This document shows positions 33,864 to 41,449 of a DNA stretch of 41,449 nucleotides, one piece after another; position 1 is the stretch's first letter; each line of letters opens with the position of its first letter. The notes beneath the pieces were generated by a model that was given only the letters and a program-made list of their open reading frames with translations, was not told the DNA's origin and did not search any database. Location: assembly GCA_018713485.1 (NCBI GenBank), contig DVOQ01000001.1:1-41449 (forward strand). Reading direction: 5' to 3'. This stretch comes from Candidatus Avisuccinivibrio pullicola. GTDB taxonomy: Bacteria > Pseudomonadota > Gammaproteobacteria > Enterobacterales > Succinivibrionaceae. The position numbers were made by a program, and so were the translations under genes.

Positions 33864-35609
33864 TTAGGCAGAATATGGTTTGTCCGCATCTGTGCAACAG
33901 GCAATCTCACGCGCAAAACCGTCATAGACGATGCCTAAGCGCCACAGGGAAGACTGACTGGATGCTGTCTCACCGTATTTGCGGGCATGGATTTGCTCAG
34001 AAGCGGCAAAGCCTGCTTTACGCAGGGCGGATTCACGCTTAGATGCATCGCTCATTCTGGGTACGAACTTATTCTCAATGATTACCGTGGTTCCTGCACA
34101 CTCAAAAGAGAGATCAGGTTTTCCTGAAAACTGATGTTTATTGGATATTACCTGAATACATAGCAGGTTCTTGAGGAAAATATACAGAATCGCAGAAAAA
34201 GTGCCCTCAGAGGAGATGGGTTCGGCCTCATGGTCCAGATCTCTGAAATAGAGATTGAGGATTTCCATAAACTGTTCAGTATTACGCTGACGGATAGCTT
34301 CCTGCAGCTTTTCACCGTCTTCTGAAATTCCAGGAGCATCATGTCTGCTTAAAAGCACCTCTGACAGCCCATTAAAAAAAGCCTGGCGCAGTTCAAAATT
34401 GGGGAATTTTAACGTGACCCAGCTGCGGCTGATTTCTGCGGTGTTTCTATGCCCTGCAAAGGGGCGTCCCAGCGTCAGATATCCGGTCTGATAGAGAAGG
34501 ACACTGCTCTTCATTCTGTCAAGAGAAGAAGGGTTGATAAAGCTTTCTTTTGAGATCACAATTTCTTTATTGTTATCGAGTTTTTCGATGACGGCATCAT
34601 AATCGCTTTTAAAGAGTGCCTTAATAATCAAGCTCGGCAATCCGGCTGTGTTATACCAGTAGGTATCCAGCATATATCTGCCAGATTCAAAGAATTTAAG
34701 TACGGACCACGTGGAAAAGACCCGCATTGAGCACTCGTCGTCAAAGCAGTATCCGTCATACCAGCAGGCCATCTCGTCCAGCACTTTTTCAACATACAGC
34801 GGCGACGCGGTTGCCTCAGCATAAGTGAGGTTAAACCACTGCATAGCAGCCTGAACGAGATAATCATTAAAACCTTCTCTGATTTCTTCACGTGTGTAAC
34901 CGCAAATTGCACTGAAGCGGGGATCAAGGGATATATCAATAATCGAATTACCTTCAGTCAGGAGATATACATCTTTATAGCGGGTGATACCGGTAATGAA
35001 GGTAAATCTGAGCTTTTCTCCGTAGTTCTTGATGGCTCTGTAAACGGCCCGCAGGGTGGCAATTAAGGACTCATACTCCTGCTGTGAACCCCTGTTTAAA
35101 AAGTAAATCACGGGCGCGTCATATTCGTCAATTAAGACTACCAGAGAGTTATCAGAAACCGTCTGTAAGATGCATTCAAACTTTTTAAATCCAGTAGTGG
35201 CTTCAGGTGGTAAGTCAACCTGAAGAATTCTTGCGTAATGCGACATGAGCTGTGAGAAATTAAGCTGAAAATCGCTTACCGTAGTACTTTCTCCGATAAT
35301 ATTGCTAAAGTCGAGGTGAATAACGGGGTAAACCTTCGGATCGGTCCACAGCTTCTCGATTTTCAGCCCCTTAAATAGGGAAGGATGTTCATCATATGGC
35401 TTAGTACCGTGCTCAAAGAGTTCTTTTAATGTAGAAACCAGCGTGCTCTTTCCAAATCTGCGCGGACGGGAGAGAAAACGGGGCTGAAAATCCTTTGCCA
35501 GAAGATATATGTATTCGGTTTTGTCAATATAGAGCAGATTTTGTTTAATAAACTGAGCAAAGCTCTTGGCAGATACTGGTAGCTTTTTCTCAGGTACAAA
35601 CTCATTCAT
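33864..35609 (-). CDS. AAA-ATPase with C-terminal PD-(D/E)XK nuclease domain (DUF1703 type), copy B
   Basis: A 581-residue paralogue of the gene at 939-2648, similar along its whole length. Motifs: LLYIDKTEYIYLL, Walker A-like RPRRFGKST, Walker B VVLIDEYDAPV, GITRYKDVYLL, ICGYTREEI, WYDGYCFD and VFSTWSVLKFF. The C-terminal nuclease core GKPDLSF...VIIENKF keeps the PD...ExK pattern, followed by HARKYGE. Its composition is visibly more A/T-rich than the neighbouring genes, which suggests separate acquisition. It stands alone between two hairpin or gap regions. The ATG is preceded by GGGAG at ~10 bases. Cellular role unknown; the family is often present in many copies per genome. Confidence 0.9.
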   Translation of the reverse strand: MNEFVPEKKLPVSAKSFAQFIKQNLLYIDKTEYIYLLAKDFQPRFLSRPRRFGKSTLVSTLKELFEHGTKPYDEHPSLFKGLKIEKLWTDPKVYPVIHLDFSNIIGESTTVSDFQLNFSQLMSHYARILQVDLPPEATTGFKKFECILQTVSDNSLVVLIDEYDAPVIYFLNRGSQQEYESLIATLRAVYRAIKNYGEKLRFTFITGITRYKDVYLLTEGNSIIDISLDPRFSAICGYTREEIREGFNDYLVQAAMQWFNLTYAEATASPLYVEKVLDEMACWYDGYCFDDECSMRVFSTWSVLKFFESGRYMLDTYWYNTAGLPSLIIKALFKSDYDAVIEKLDNNKEIVISKESFINPSSLDRMKSSVLLYQTGYLTLGRPFAGHRNTAEISRSWVTLKFPNFELRQAFFNGLSEVLLSRHDAPGISEDGEKLQEAIRQRNTEQFMEILNLYFRDLDHEAEPISSEGTFSAILYIFLKNLLCIQVISNKHQFSGKPDLSFECAGTTVIIENKFVPRMSDASKRESALRKAGFAASEQIHARKYGETASSQSSLWRLGIVYDGFAREIACCTDADKPYSA

Positions 35610-35847
35610 GGAACCGCGCTCCCGTTTTGAAGGCTCAACAGAGGATCTGCTTTGATTATACGCATTGGGCTGCAGACTTTACACTGGCAGGGTGGAGAAA
35701 ACGTTTTCACTCTGCTATACTCGCCGCCGTTTTGCAAGGTAGCGACAAGACCGCTCTTAGAGTGCACCGGGAGCGCCGCGGCGTGCAGCCGTCAGGGAAA
35801 AGAGCGCATTTAGTTAAAAGTTGCGGGGTATTACAGCCGTGCCGTCC
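35610..35847. other. Gap upstream of AAA gene B and downstream of yjjB
   Basis: No convincing gene is seen here. A TATACT at 35717-35722 on plus is a good -10 sequence without a clear -35, and nothing recognisable follows it before yjjB on the opposite strand. A small RNA is possible but no family was recognised. Confidence 0.3.
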
Positions 35848-36330
35848 TTACAGGTGATGGTGGCGGTAGCGGTAGAAAAAGAGCGGCACCACGGCAATAC
35901 CGAGGCACATGGCAAGCACAATGGCCGCTGAGCGCATCCCGCAGTGAAAGAGGGTGATGATATTGCCTAAAATCACCTCGCGATCATCAGAGCGCATGAG
36001 GCTGATCAGGGCGAGCAGGGCCTTGTAGGCGTCCATGCCCGGCATCAGCGAAATGACGCAGGGGACGGTAAAAAGGGGGCGGGGCGTGTTAAGGCGCGGC
36101 GCGATGTATATAAAGATGAGCGAGAGGAGAGCGCAGGCGATAAAGGTGGCGGCAATGACGTCAAGGTTAAGTCCCGTGTACAGTCCCTGGCGGACAAAGC
36201 GCGTCAGGGCCGAGCCCACGGCGATAAAGGACAGATAGCGCAAAGGCACGCCAAAGAGCATGGCAAAGGCAGGGCCGATAAAGGCCGCGGCAAGGCTTTC
36301 GAGCGTCAGCGTGATAAGGTAGTGCTCCAT
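35848..36330 (-). CDS. yjjB: YjjB, subunit of ThrE/YjjPB-type exporter
   Basis: A 160-residue membrane protein with four or five hydrophobic helices, the small half of a split ThrE-like transporter. FIGPAFAMLFGVPLRYL at the start, VPCVISLMPGMDAYKALL in the middle and AIVLAMCLGIAVVP at the end fit the family. E. coli YjjPB exports succinate. The start overlaps the yjjP stop, so the two halves are made together. A succinate-exporting role would suit a fermentative host, but the family also covers threonine/serine exporters. Confidence 0.88.
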   Translation of the reverse strand: MEHYLITLTLESLAAAFIGPAFAMLFGVPLRYLSFIAVGSALTRFVRQGLYTGLNLDVIAATFIACALLSLIFIYIAPRLNTPRPLFTVPCVISLMPGMDAYKALLALISLMRSDDREVILGNIITLFHCGMRSAAIVLAMCLGIAVVPLFFYRYRHHHL

Positions 36331-37124
36331 CAGCGGAAAGCCTCCATGGAAATAAGGAGAATGACGCCTAAAATACCCGTGGCGGCGCTTAAGATGAGCA
36401 CCGTGGCCTGTACTAAGCGGGTAATGCCGTTTTCGATATAGCCCTTAAAGAGATCGAGAAAGCCGTTTAAAAAGGGAAAGCCCGGCACCAGAATGAGCGA
36501 GGTCGCCATGAGCGACAGCGTGATGCCCGCCGTGCCCTCGCCCAGGGCGCGGCTTATGTAAACGGCGGTGAGGCTGCCGGTAAAGGCACTTACCATGTAG
36601 TTAAAGGCATCAAAATAACCGCGCGCGGCGAGGAAAAAGCGCACCGTCATCACGATAAAGGCCCCCAGCAGCGCGGAAAGGCAGACGGCGGAGCTGCCTC
36701 CGTTAAGATAGGCAAAGGCCGCTCCGGCCACAGCGTTAAGGCCGATGAGAAGCCAGCGCGGGTAGGTGACAGGGCCTATTTCGTTTAGAGCTGCGGCTAA
36801 TTCCTCCACCGAGCTGAACTCATTGCGCTCGGCCTTAAGGCACAGCTGATGGCAGGCGTTGACCTGACTCATGTTGATACCGAAATTGAGCACCTTGGAG
36901 AAGACCGTCAGTTCTCCTGAGGGAGAGGAGAGGGAGACGATGGTGCCGGTACGGTTGACTCCGCACTGCACGTCCTTAAGCTTCAGGGCCCTGGCGAGCA
37001 GATGCATGGACTGCAGGATATGGCGTGTCTCGGAACCTGCCTGCGCTAATTTACAGCCGAGACGGCAGACTAAGCCGGCGCGGTATTCAAGGGACGCTCT
37101 GTCCTCAAGTTCGGTACCCTGCAT
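36330..37124 (-). CDS. yjjP: YjjP, ThrE-family exporter subunit
   Basis: A 264-residue protein (E. coli YjjP has ~256). A soluble N-terminal part of ~125 residues with the RLGCKLAQAGSETRHI motif typical of ThrE proteins is followed by five membrane spans, including LILVPGFPFLNGFLDLFKG. With YjjB it forms the complete exporter. GAGGAA precedes the ATG by 6 bases. First gene of the pair; the leader region to putP shows no confident promoter. Confidence 0.9.
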   Translation of the reverse strand: MQGTELEDRASLEYRAGLVCRLGCKLAQAGSETRHILQSMHLLARALKLKDVQCGVNRTGTIVSLSSPSGELTVFSKVLNFGINMSQVNACHQLCLKAERNEFSSVEELAAALNEIGPVTYPRWLLIGLNAVAGAAFAYLNGGSSAVCLSALLGAFIVMTVRFFLAARGYFDAFNYMVSAFTGSLTAVYISRALGEGTAGITLSLMATSLILVPGFPFLNGFLDLFKGYIENGITRLVQATVLILSAATGILGVILLISMEAFR

Positions 37125-37376
37125 ATGTTCCTCATTCGCTTAGGTGACGGGGATACTTTACCAGACAAAGCCGTCCCCGTGCAGAGAGCGGGTGCAAAAA
37201 GCCCCCGCAAGGCGCGGTACCGGGACAGCATAATAATTCCCGGGAAATTCTGCACTTAAAGGGTGCAAAATTTCGGGAAAGCGGGCCTCTTTAGGCACAC
37301 CGCGGCACGCTTTCTGCCCGTCGCGGCGCTTTTCTGCTAAGATCGGCGCACCTTAAGGGAGGCACGTAAGCGCTTT

Positions 37377-38855
37377 ATGTATACAACAACCACAACCTTT
37401 ATCGTTTATATCCTGTGCATGCTCATCATCGGCATCATCGCCGCGCGCATGACACGTTCCTTAAATGACTACGTTTTAGGCGGCCGCAGCCTCGGTCGCG
37501 TCGTGACGGCGCTTTCGGCCGGTGCCTCGGACATGTCCGGCTGGCTCCTCATGGGACTGCCCGGAGCCCTCTTCGTTTCCGGTATCTCGGGGGCGTGGAT
37601 CGCCATAGGCCTTACCGTGGGCTCGTGGTGTAACTGGAAGTTCGTGGCCTCGCGTCTGCGCTCCTTCACCGCCAACGCCTCAGATGCCCTGACGCTGCCT
37701 GACTATCTGGCGGCGCGCTTTTGCGATCGCTACCGCATCACCGCCGTGGCGGCCGCCATCATCATTCTTATCTTTTTCGTGGTTTACTGCGCCTCGGGCA
37801 TGGTTTCGGCGGCCCGTCTCTTTGAGCAGACCTTCCACATGGATTACAGCAACGCCCTGTTGATCGGCGCGGTCTCGACCATCTTCTACGTCTTTATCGG
37901 CGGTTTCCTCGCCGTGAGCTGGACGGATACGGTGCAGGCCTCGCTCATGATCTTCGCGCTGCTGCTTACCCCCGTCATCGTGATCATGGACTGTGGCGGC
38001 TGGGATGCGGCCAACGCGCTCATTGCGGCCAATAAACCCGAGATGAGTCAGTTCCTGACCGGCATGACGCTCGTGGGTTTTCTCTCCCTCGTGGGCTGGG
38101 GCTTAGGCTATATGGGGCAGCCGCACATTCTGGTGCGTTTCATGGCGGCAGGTTCCGTGCGCGGCATGGGAGATGCGCGCCGCATTTCCATCACGTGGAT
38201 GGCCCTCTGCCTCATCGGTGCCGTGCTTATCGGCTATTACGGCTATGTCTTCTCCTTAAGGCATCCCGAGGTCAGCGTTCACAACCCCGAGCAGATCTTC
38301 ATTATCGTGACGCAGACCCTGTTTACCCCGTGGATCGCCGGTATCCTGCTTTCTGCCATTCTCGCGGCCATCATGTCCACGCTCTCCTGCCAGCTGCTCG
38401 TGGCCTCGACCACGCTCGTAGCCGACGGCTATCGCCGTTTCGTGCGTCCGCACGCCTCGCAATCTGAGCTAATCTGGTGCGGCCGTATTATGCTCTTAGT
38501 GGTGGCGGCGATTGCCTATGCCATTGCCATGGATCCCAACTCGGGCATTCTCGCGCTGGTCGCTTACGCGTGGGCGGGATTCGGTGCCTCCTTCGGTCCC
38601 ACCATCCTCGTGTCGCTGTTCTGGAGACGCATGAATCTCTACGGTGCCATCGCCGGCATGGCCACGGGCGCTCTCACGGTCCTTATCTGGGAGTACGGGG
38701 CCTTCCTCGGTCTGTACTCGATTGTGCCGGGCTTTATTTTCTCGCTTATCGCCATTTTCATCGTTTCCATCGCGACGGAGAAAAAAGATGACTCCGCGGT
38801 CCTGCTCTTTGATAAACTGGAGAAGCAGTTCTGGGACGAAGTCAAGGATAAGTAG
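37377..38855 (+). CDS. putP: Sodium/proline symporter PutP
   Basis: A 492-residue SSF-family transporter (E. coli PutP has 502). Marks: DYVLGGRSLGRVVTALSAGASDMSGWLLMGLPG at the N-terminus (key parts GGRSLG and SAGASDMSGW), GWGLGYMGQPHILVRFMA, and the Na+-site helix AAIMSTLSCQLLVASTTLVADGY. Thirteen membrane spans are expected. It imports proline with Na+. The GGAGG upstream is 14 bases from the ATG, unusually far, so the ribosome site or start may be atypical. The next gene follows after 6 bases. Confidence 0.93.
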   Translation: MYTTTTTFIVYILCMLIIGIIAARMTRSLNDYVLGGRSLGRVVTALSAGASDMSGWLLMGLPGALFVSGISGAWIAIGLTVGSWCNWKFVASRLRSFTANASDALTLPDYLAARFCDRYRITAVAAAIIILIFFVVYCASGMVSAARLFEQTFHMDYSNALLIGAVSTIFYVFIGGFLAVSWTDTVQASLMIFALLLTPVIVIMDCGGWDAANALIAANKPEMSQFLTGMTLVGFLSLVGWGLGYMGQPHILVRFMAAGSVRGMGDARRISITWMALCLIGAVLIGYYGYVFSLRHPEVSVHNPEQIFIIVTQTLFTPWIAGILLSAILAAIMSTLSCQLLVASTTLVADGYRRFVRPHASQSELIWCGRIMLLVVAAIAYAIAMDPNSGILALVAYAWAGFGASFGPTILVSLFWRRMNLYGAIAGMATGALTVLIWEYGAFLGLYSIVPGFIFSLIAIFIVSIATEKKDDSAVLLFDKLEKQFWDEVKDK

Positions 38856-38861
38856 AGAGGC

Positions 38862-39524
38862 ATGGCAGGTTCGCGGCGCGATGATGTGTACAGTGAGCTG
38901 TACTTAAGAAAAAGCGGTGTCCATTTTGACTTTAATGTCGTGGACACCACGGTCAGAAGAGGTCTGGGACTCTGCTTTTACGCGGTGTTAGGCCTTCTGG
39001 CCATCGTCACGTTCGCCCTTGTAAAAGAGGATCTGCTGCAGGGGCGGGTGCTTGTGTATGCCCGCATTCTGCAGGGACTTACCGTCATTTACTGCGCCCT
39101 CGTGCTTATCAAATATCTTTACTACGTCAGGGTGCGCTCGCGCCTGCGCCGTGATCCTCTCCCCATAATGGCCGAGGCTTACGCCCTCGTGGAATTAGAC
39201 GCCCGCGTGGCGGTCTTTTCCCGCTATCTGCCCTCCTTCCTGCTGCGTACTAAAAAGGCGGTGGTGTTTAAGGAATGCGGCACGCAGAAGCCGCGGTTTT
39301 TTCTAAGCGCCGCCACCGTGAAGCTTCCGGATTTAAATGACGGTCAGTTAGTGCGCGTCTTTATCGATCGCAGACAGCCCCGTATTTACAGCGTGGATGA
39401 CGCCTCTGCCCTGCAGACGCAGAGCGCCCGCGTAAAGAGCAGGGTCTTTAATTTAGGGATTTCGGGTCCTGCCGGCGTGCAGAGCTCTGAGGGTATGAAC
39501 CGCACCGACGGTGAGGCTCTTTAA
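38862..39524 (+). CDS. Hypothetical two-span membrane protein
   Basis: A 220-residue protein not recognised. Two adjacent membrane spans (~33-52 and ~67-84) are separated by a short charged loop; a cytosolic C-terminal domain of ~130 residues includes AEAYALVELDARVAVFSRYLP and a beta-rich end. The ATG has AGAGG only one base away, so the true start might be later. It starts 6 bases after putP and is probably cotranscribed; a role in transport or membrane function is only guessed from that. Confidence 0.7.
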   Translation: MAGSRRDDVYSELYLRKSGVHFDFNVVDTTVRRGLGLCFYAVLGLLAIVTFALVKEDLLQGRVLVYARILQGLTVIYCALVLIKYLYYVRVRSRLRRDPLPIMAEAYALVELDARVAVFSRYLPSFLLRTKKAVVFKECGTQKPRFFLSAATVKLPDLNDGQLVRVFIDRRQPRIYSVDDASALQTQSARVKSRVFNLGISGPAGVQSSEGMNRTDGEAL

Positions 39525-39535
39525 GGACTTCTTAA

Positions 39536-39555
39536 AAGGGGAGCGCGCTCCCCTT
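39536..39555. terminator. Bidirectional terminator between convergent operons
   Basis: AAGGGGAGCGCGCTCCCCTT is a perfect 20-base palindrome between the putP-side and HAD-gene stops, with A/T flanks that give short T-runs on both strands. Confidence 0.82.
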
Positions 39556-39563
39556 AATCCTCA

Positions 39564-40214
39564 TTAAATCCAGCTTTCAAAATGCGTGTCCGCGGTGGCG
39601 TGTGCCCTGAGCTCGGGCGTGGCGTCAATAGCATAGCGGTGCGGGCAGAGCTTTAGCATCTCCAGATCGTTGATGCTGTCTCCATAAGCGCAGGCCCCGT
39701 CAAGAGTGGCGTGATGCTCCTTTAAATATTTCTCAATCCGTGTGACCTTATGCTGCTGATAGGGCACCACGTCCGTAAGTTCAGGGAGCACCCTGCCATC
39801 TTCTGCGTATTTAACGGGGGCGGCGATGACATCGTCAAAGTGCAGGGCCCTGCCTAATGCGCCCACGATATAGGTGACGGTAGCCGAGACGATAAGCAGG
39901 GTGTCACCGCGGGAGCGGTGCCGGTCGATGGCCGCGTAAGCGCCTTTTTTAACGGTGGGCAGCAGGCGGTCGAGAAGAAACTCCTCAATGAGCGCGTCGC
40001 GCTCAGCCCTGCTGAAGGTGAGCATGGGGCGGATGGCGTAAAGGACGAAATCCTCGATCTTAAGGCGCCCCTCAAAGTAAAGACGCTGAAATTCATCCAT
40101 CGGCTCAATAAAGGACTGCGTGACAATGCCTTTATCTAACATGAATTTAAAGAAGAGCTCATTGGAATCGGCGTTGATGAGGGTGCCGTCCATGTCAAAG
40201 AATGCCAGTGCCAT
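39564..40214 (-). CDS. HAD-IB family phosphatase (SerB-like)
   Basis: A 216-residue HAD phosphatase. Motif I FFDMDGTL (Asp7, Asp9), motif II LLIVSATVTYI, a lysine in the EKYLKE region and motif IV AYGDSINDLEML are all present. The small helical cap between motifs I and II fits the HAD-IB/SerB-like group; substrate unknown (phosphoserine or another phosphomonoester). The AGGTAAG ribosome site overlaps the stop of the upstream AAA-like gene, 8 bases away, so the two genes are probably cotranscribed. Confidence 0.85.
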   Translation of the reverse strand: MALAFFDMDGTLINADSNELFFKFMLDKGIVTQSFIEPMDEFQRLYFEGRLKIEDFVLYAIRPMLTFSRAERDALIEEFLLDRLLPTVKKGAYAAIDRHRSRGDTLLIVSATVTYIVGALGRALHFDDVIAAPVKYAEDGRVLPELTDVVPYQQHKVTRIEKYLKEHHATLDGACAYGDSINDLEMLKLCPHRYAIDATPELRAHATADTHFESWI

Positions 40215-40222
40215 AAGCTTAC

Positions 40223-41449
40223 CTAAAGGTCATAATCGTGAGCCCCGGCGCTGTACACCAGGGGGTTGATGGGAGCAGTGGTCAGGCGCAGATGGGCCTT
40301 GCCCGTGAAGACGCGGTACATGCGCTCGGTTTCCTCGTTGGTTTTTTTGTATTTGTAGCGGTAATTGATGAAATTGGGCCCTTCCGTGACCGTGACTTTG
40401 TCGATGGTGGCAAAGCCGAGACTTAAAAGCAGGACGCCTAAATCGTGAATCCCCGGGTGTAAGGGCACCGTTTCCTGATGAATGGCCTCCTGGCCGTCCT
40501 TTAAAAGCCACGTAAGATCGGCGTCATCGAAGCGCGAGAGCGCGGACTTTAAAAAGGCATAATCGCCGCGGGCGGCGTAGGGCAGCAGCAGACCTTCAGC
40601 CTCAAAGGCGGCGCATACCGAGGAGGGACGCATGACCTCGCGCAGGCGGTCTGAAAACACGAAATGCCCGTAACAGGCATTGAGGGCCTTTAACAGTTCG
40701 TCGGCGGTGATGCCGTGACGCGGGGCAAAGCGCTTTAACTGCGCATTAAAGAGCTGCCGGACTTCACTTACCGTGAAGCCGAACATGGTGTCGATGGCAC
40801 TGCTGTAGGTCAGATCGGTAAGCTGCGGCAGACCCTCTGACATTTCCGAGGAAAGAGCGAACTTGATATGGCCGGTGAGCAGTACCCATTTGACGCGGGT
40901 ACCGAGGCGCTTTAAGGCGTTGAGCATGTCAAGGTAGGTGGAGATCGCCTCGTCCTGATACATCGCAGGCAGGGAGGAGGCGTTAATAAAGGGCACGTCA
41001 TAATTGTCGATAATGACCGCCACCGCCTTCTGATATTTCGCCCACAGTGCCTCGATAAGCTCGCTTAGGACAGTCTTCGGCCGTTTGCGGGTCACCGTAA
41101 TGGTATTGAGATGATGTACCCACAGCTGCGCCTGTAAAAGGTTAATCAGATCGCTTTCTAAAAGGGCCGGCGTGCTCGCCGTAACTTTTTTAAGCGACAG
41201 ACGTATCACGGGCACAAACTCGTGAGGTGGCAGGGGAGGCTGGGCTGACAGCAGGGCCTTTTCCTGGGCCTCTTCCTCTGCCTGCACGTTTGCCTGTTCC
41301 TCGGCGCTTCCTGCCGTAAGCACGGTGCGCTTTTCCTCAGGCTCGGGATTGAGCGCCGTGGCCGGGGACACATCCTCGGGATCAGCCGAGGGGGCCGGTT
41401 CCGGAGCAGGACGGTCTGTTCTTTCAGAGCTTGCGGTATCCTGATCTTC
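40223..41449 (-). CDS. Degenerate AAA-ATPase-like (DUF1703-type) paralogue, 5' part beyond the window
   Basis: The frame is open to the right edge, so the protein starts outside the window; a GTG at 41371 is probably not the true start. The visible part begins with a Glu/Ala/Pro-rich linker (~70 residues), then follows the order of the two intact copies: FVPVIRLSL, AVAVIIDNYDVPFI (Walker B region), GFTVSEVRQLF, HFVFSDRLREVMRPSSV. The Walker B DEYD is DNYD here, GITRYKD is replaced by GHIKFAL, and no nuclease core follows; the C-terminus ends after a short basic segment. The Walker A part would lie beyond the edge. It probably lacks ATPase and nuclease activity. It precedes the HAD phosphatase by 8 bases. 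Confidence 0.75.
   Translation of the reverse strand, partial: EDQDTASSERTDRPAPEPAPSADPEDVSPATALNPEPEEKRTVLTAGSAEEQANVQAEEEAQEKALLSAQPPLPPHEFVPVIRLSLKKVTASTPALLESDLINLLQAQLWVHHLNTITVTRKRPKTVLSELIEALWAKYQKAVAVIIDNYDVPFINASSLPAMYQDEAISTYLDMLNALKRLGTRVKWVLLTGHIKFALSSEMSEGLPQLTDLTYSSAIDTMFGFTVSEVRQLFNAQLKRFAPRHGITADELLKALNACYGHFVFSDRLREVMRPSSVCAAFEAEGLLLPYAARGDYAFLKSALSRFDDADLTWLLKDGQEAIHQETVPLHPGIHDLGVLLLSLGFATIDKVTVTEGPNFINYRYKYKKTNEETERMYRVFTGKAHLRLTTAPINPLVYSAGAHDYDL

Noticed and set aside
35627..35857. 76-codon plus-strand frame in the gap before yjjB
   Set aside because: No family resemblance or ribosome site; it overlaps the yjjB end.
1..41449. CRISPR arrays, tRNA or rRNA genes
   Set aside because: I saw no regularly spaced repeats, no tRNA cloverleaf with a TTC loop and no rRNA sequence by eye; a scan with a dedicated program would be needed for certainty.

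Overview
The window looks like the chromosome of an anaerobic or facultative gammaproteobacterium. The evidence is an Rnf complex in the order A-B-C-D-G-E next to nth, an E. coli-type BrnQ, PutP and YjjP/YjjB, sigma-54 promoters in front of flagellar genes, and several AAA-ATPase/PD-(D/E)XK (DUF1703-type) genes of the kind common in gut bacteria. A member of the Succinivibrionaceae (Succinivibrio, Anaerobiospirillum, Succinatimonas and relatives) fits well. This taxonomic call is inference; no rRNA or tRNA is present to test it.

Layout. 1-338: N-terminal part of a TnpB-like (IS200/IS605 OrfB) protein running off the left edge. 339-938: non-coding, with three hairpins. 939-2648: AAA-ATPase/nuclease gene A. 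2763-4343 and 6336-7826: flagellar fliK and flgE, each behind its own sigma-54 promoter and separated by brnQ. 8051-13950: the rnfABCDGE operon, with nth divergent from rnfA. 14749-19077: a very large SNF2 helicase. 19217-22435: a histidine phosphatase and a UvrA2-type ABC ATPase that lacks the UvrB-binding insert. 22466-27643: arginine (ornithine) biosynthesis, argC-argB-argA-argD on minus and argE divergent on plus, which supplies all five steps from glutamate to ornithine. 27624-28271: a small membrane protein. 28356-32623: divergent glgX and nadE. 32820-33815: an NTF2-like/GGDEF protein. 33864-35609: AAA-ATPase/nuclease gene B. 35848-37124: yjjP-yjjB, a probable succinate (dicarboxylate) exporter. 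37377-39524: putP and a small membrane protein. 39564-41449: a HAD phosphatase behind a degenerate third AAA paralogue that runs off the right edge.

How the genes fit together. Rnf (ion-pumping ferredoxin:NAD oxidoreductase), YjjPB (succinate export), PutP and BrnQ (Na+-coupled amino acid uptake) suit a fermentative, ion-gradient lifestyle. Flagellar control is sigma-54 based, as in Vibrio, Pseudomonas and Aeromonas. The arg cluster is a complete linear pathway using a stand-alone GNAT-type ArgA.

The points most worth a second look are: the three DUF1703-type paralogues in different states of preservation, the right-edge one with an altered Walker B and no visible nuclease; RnfE with a 130-residue N-terminal extension carrying a short repeated motif; a NadE whose glutaminase domain seems to have lost its catalytic residues; three direct repeats around the glgX promoter; the NTF2-GGDEF fusion; and the TnpB fragment with adjacent structured non-coding DNA. 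I do not see a clear new multi-gene system. These are leads rather than a demonstrated system.
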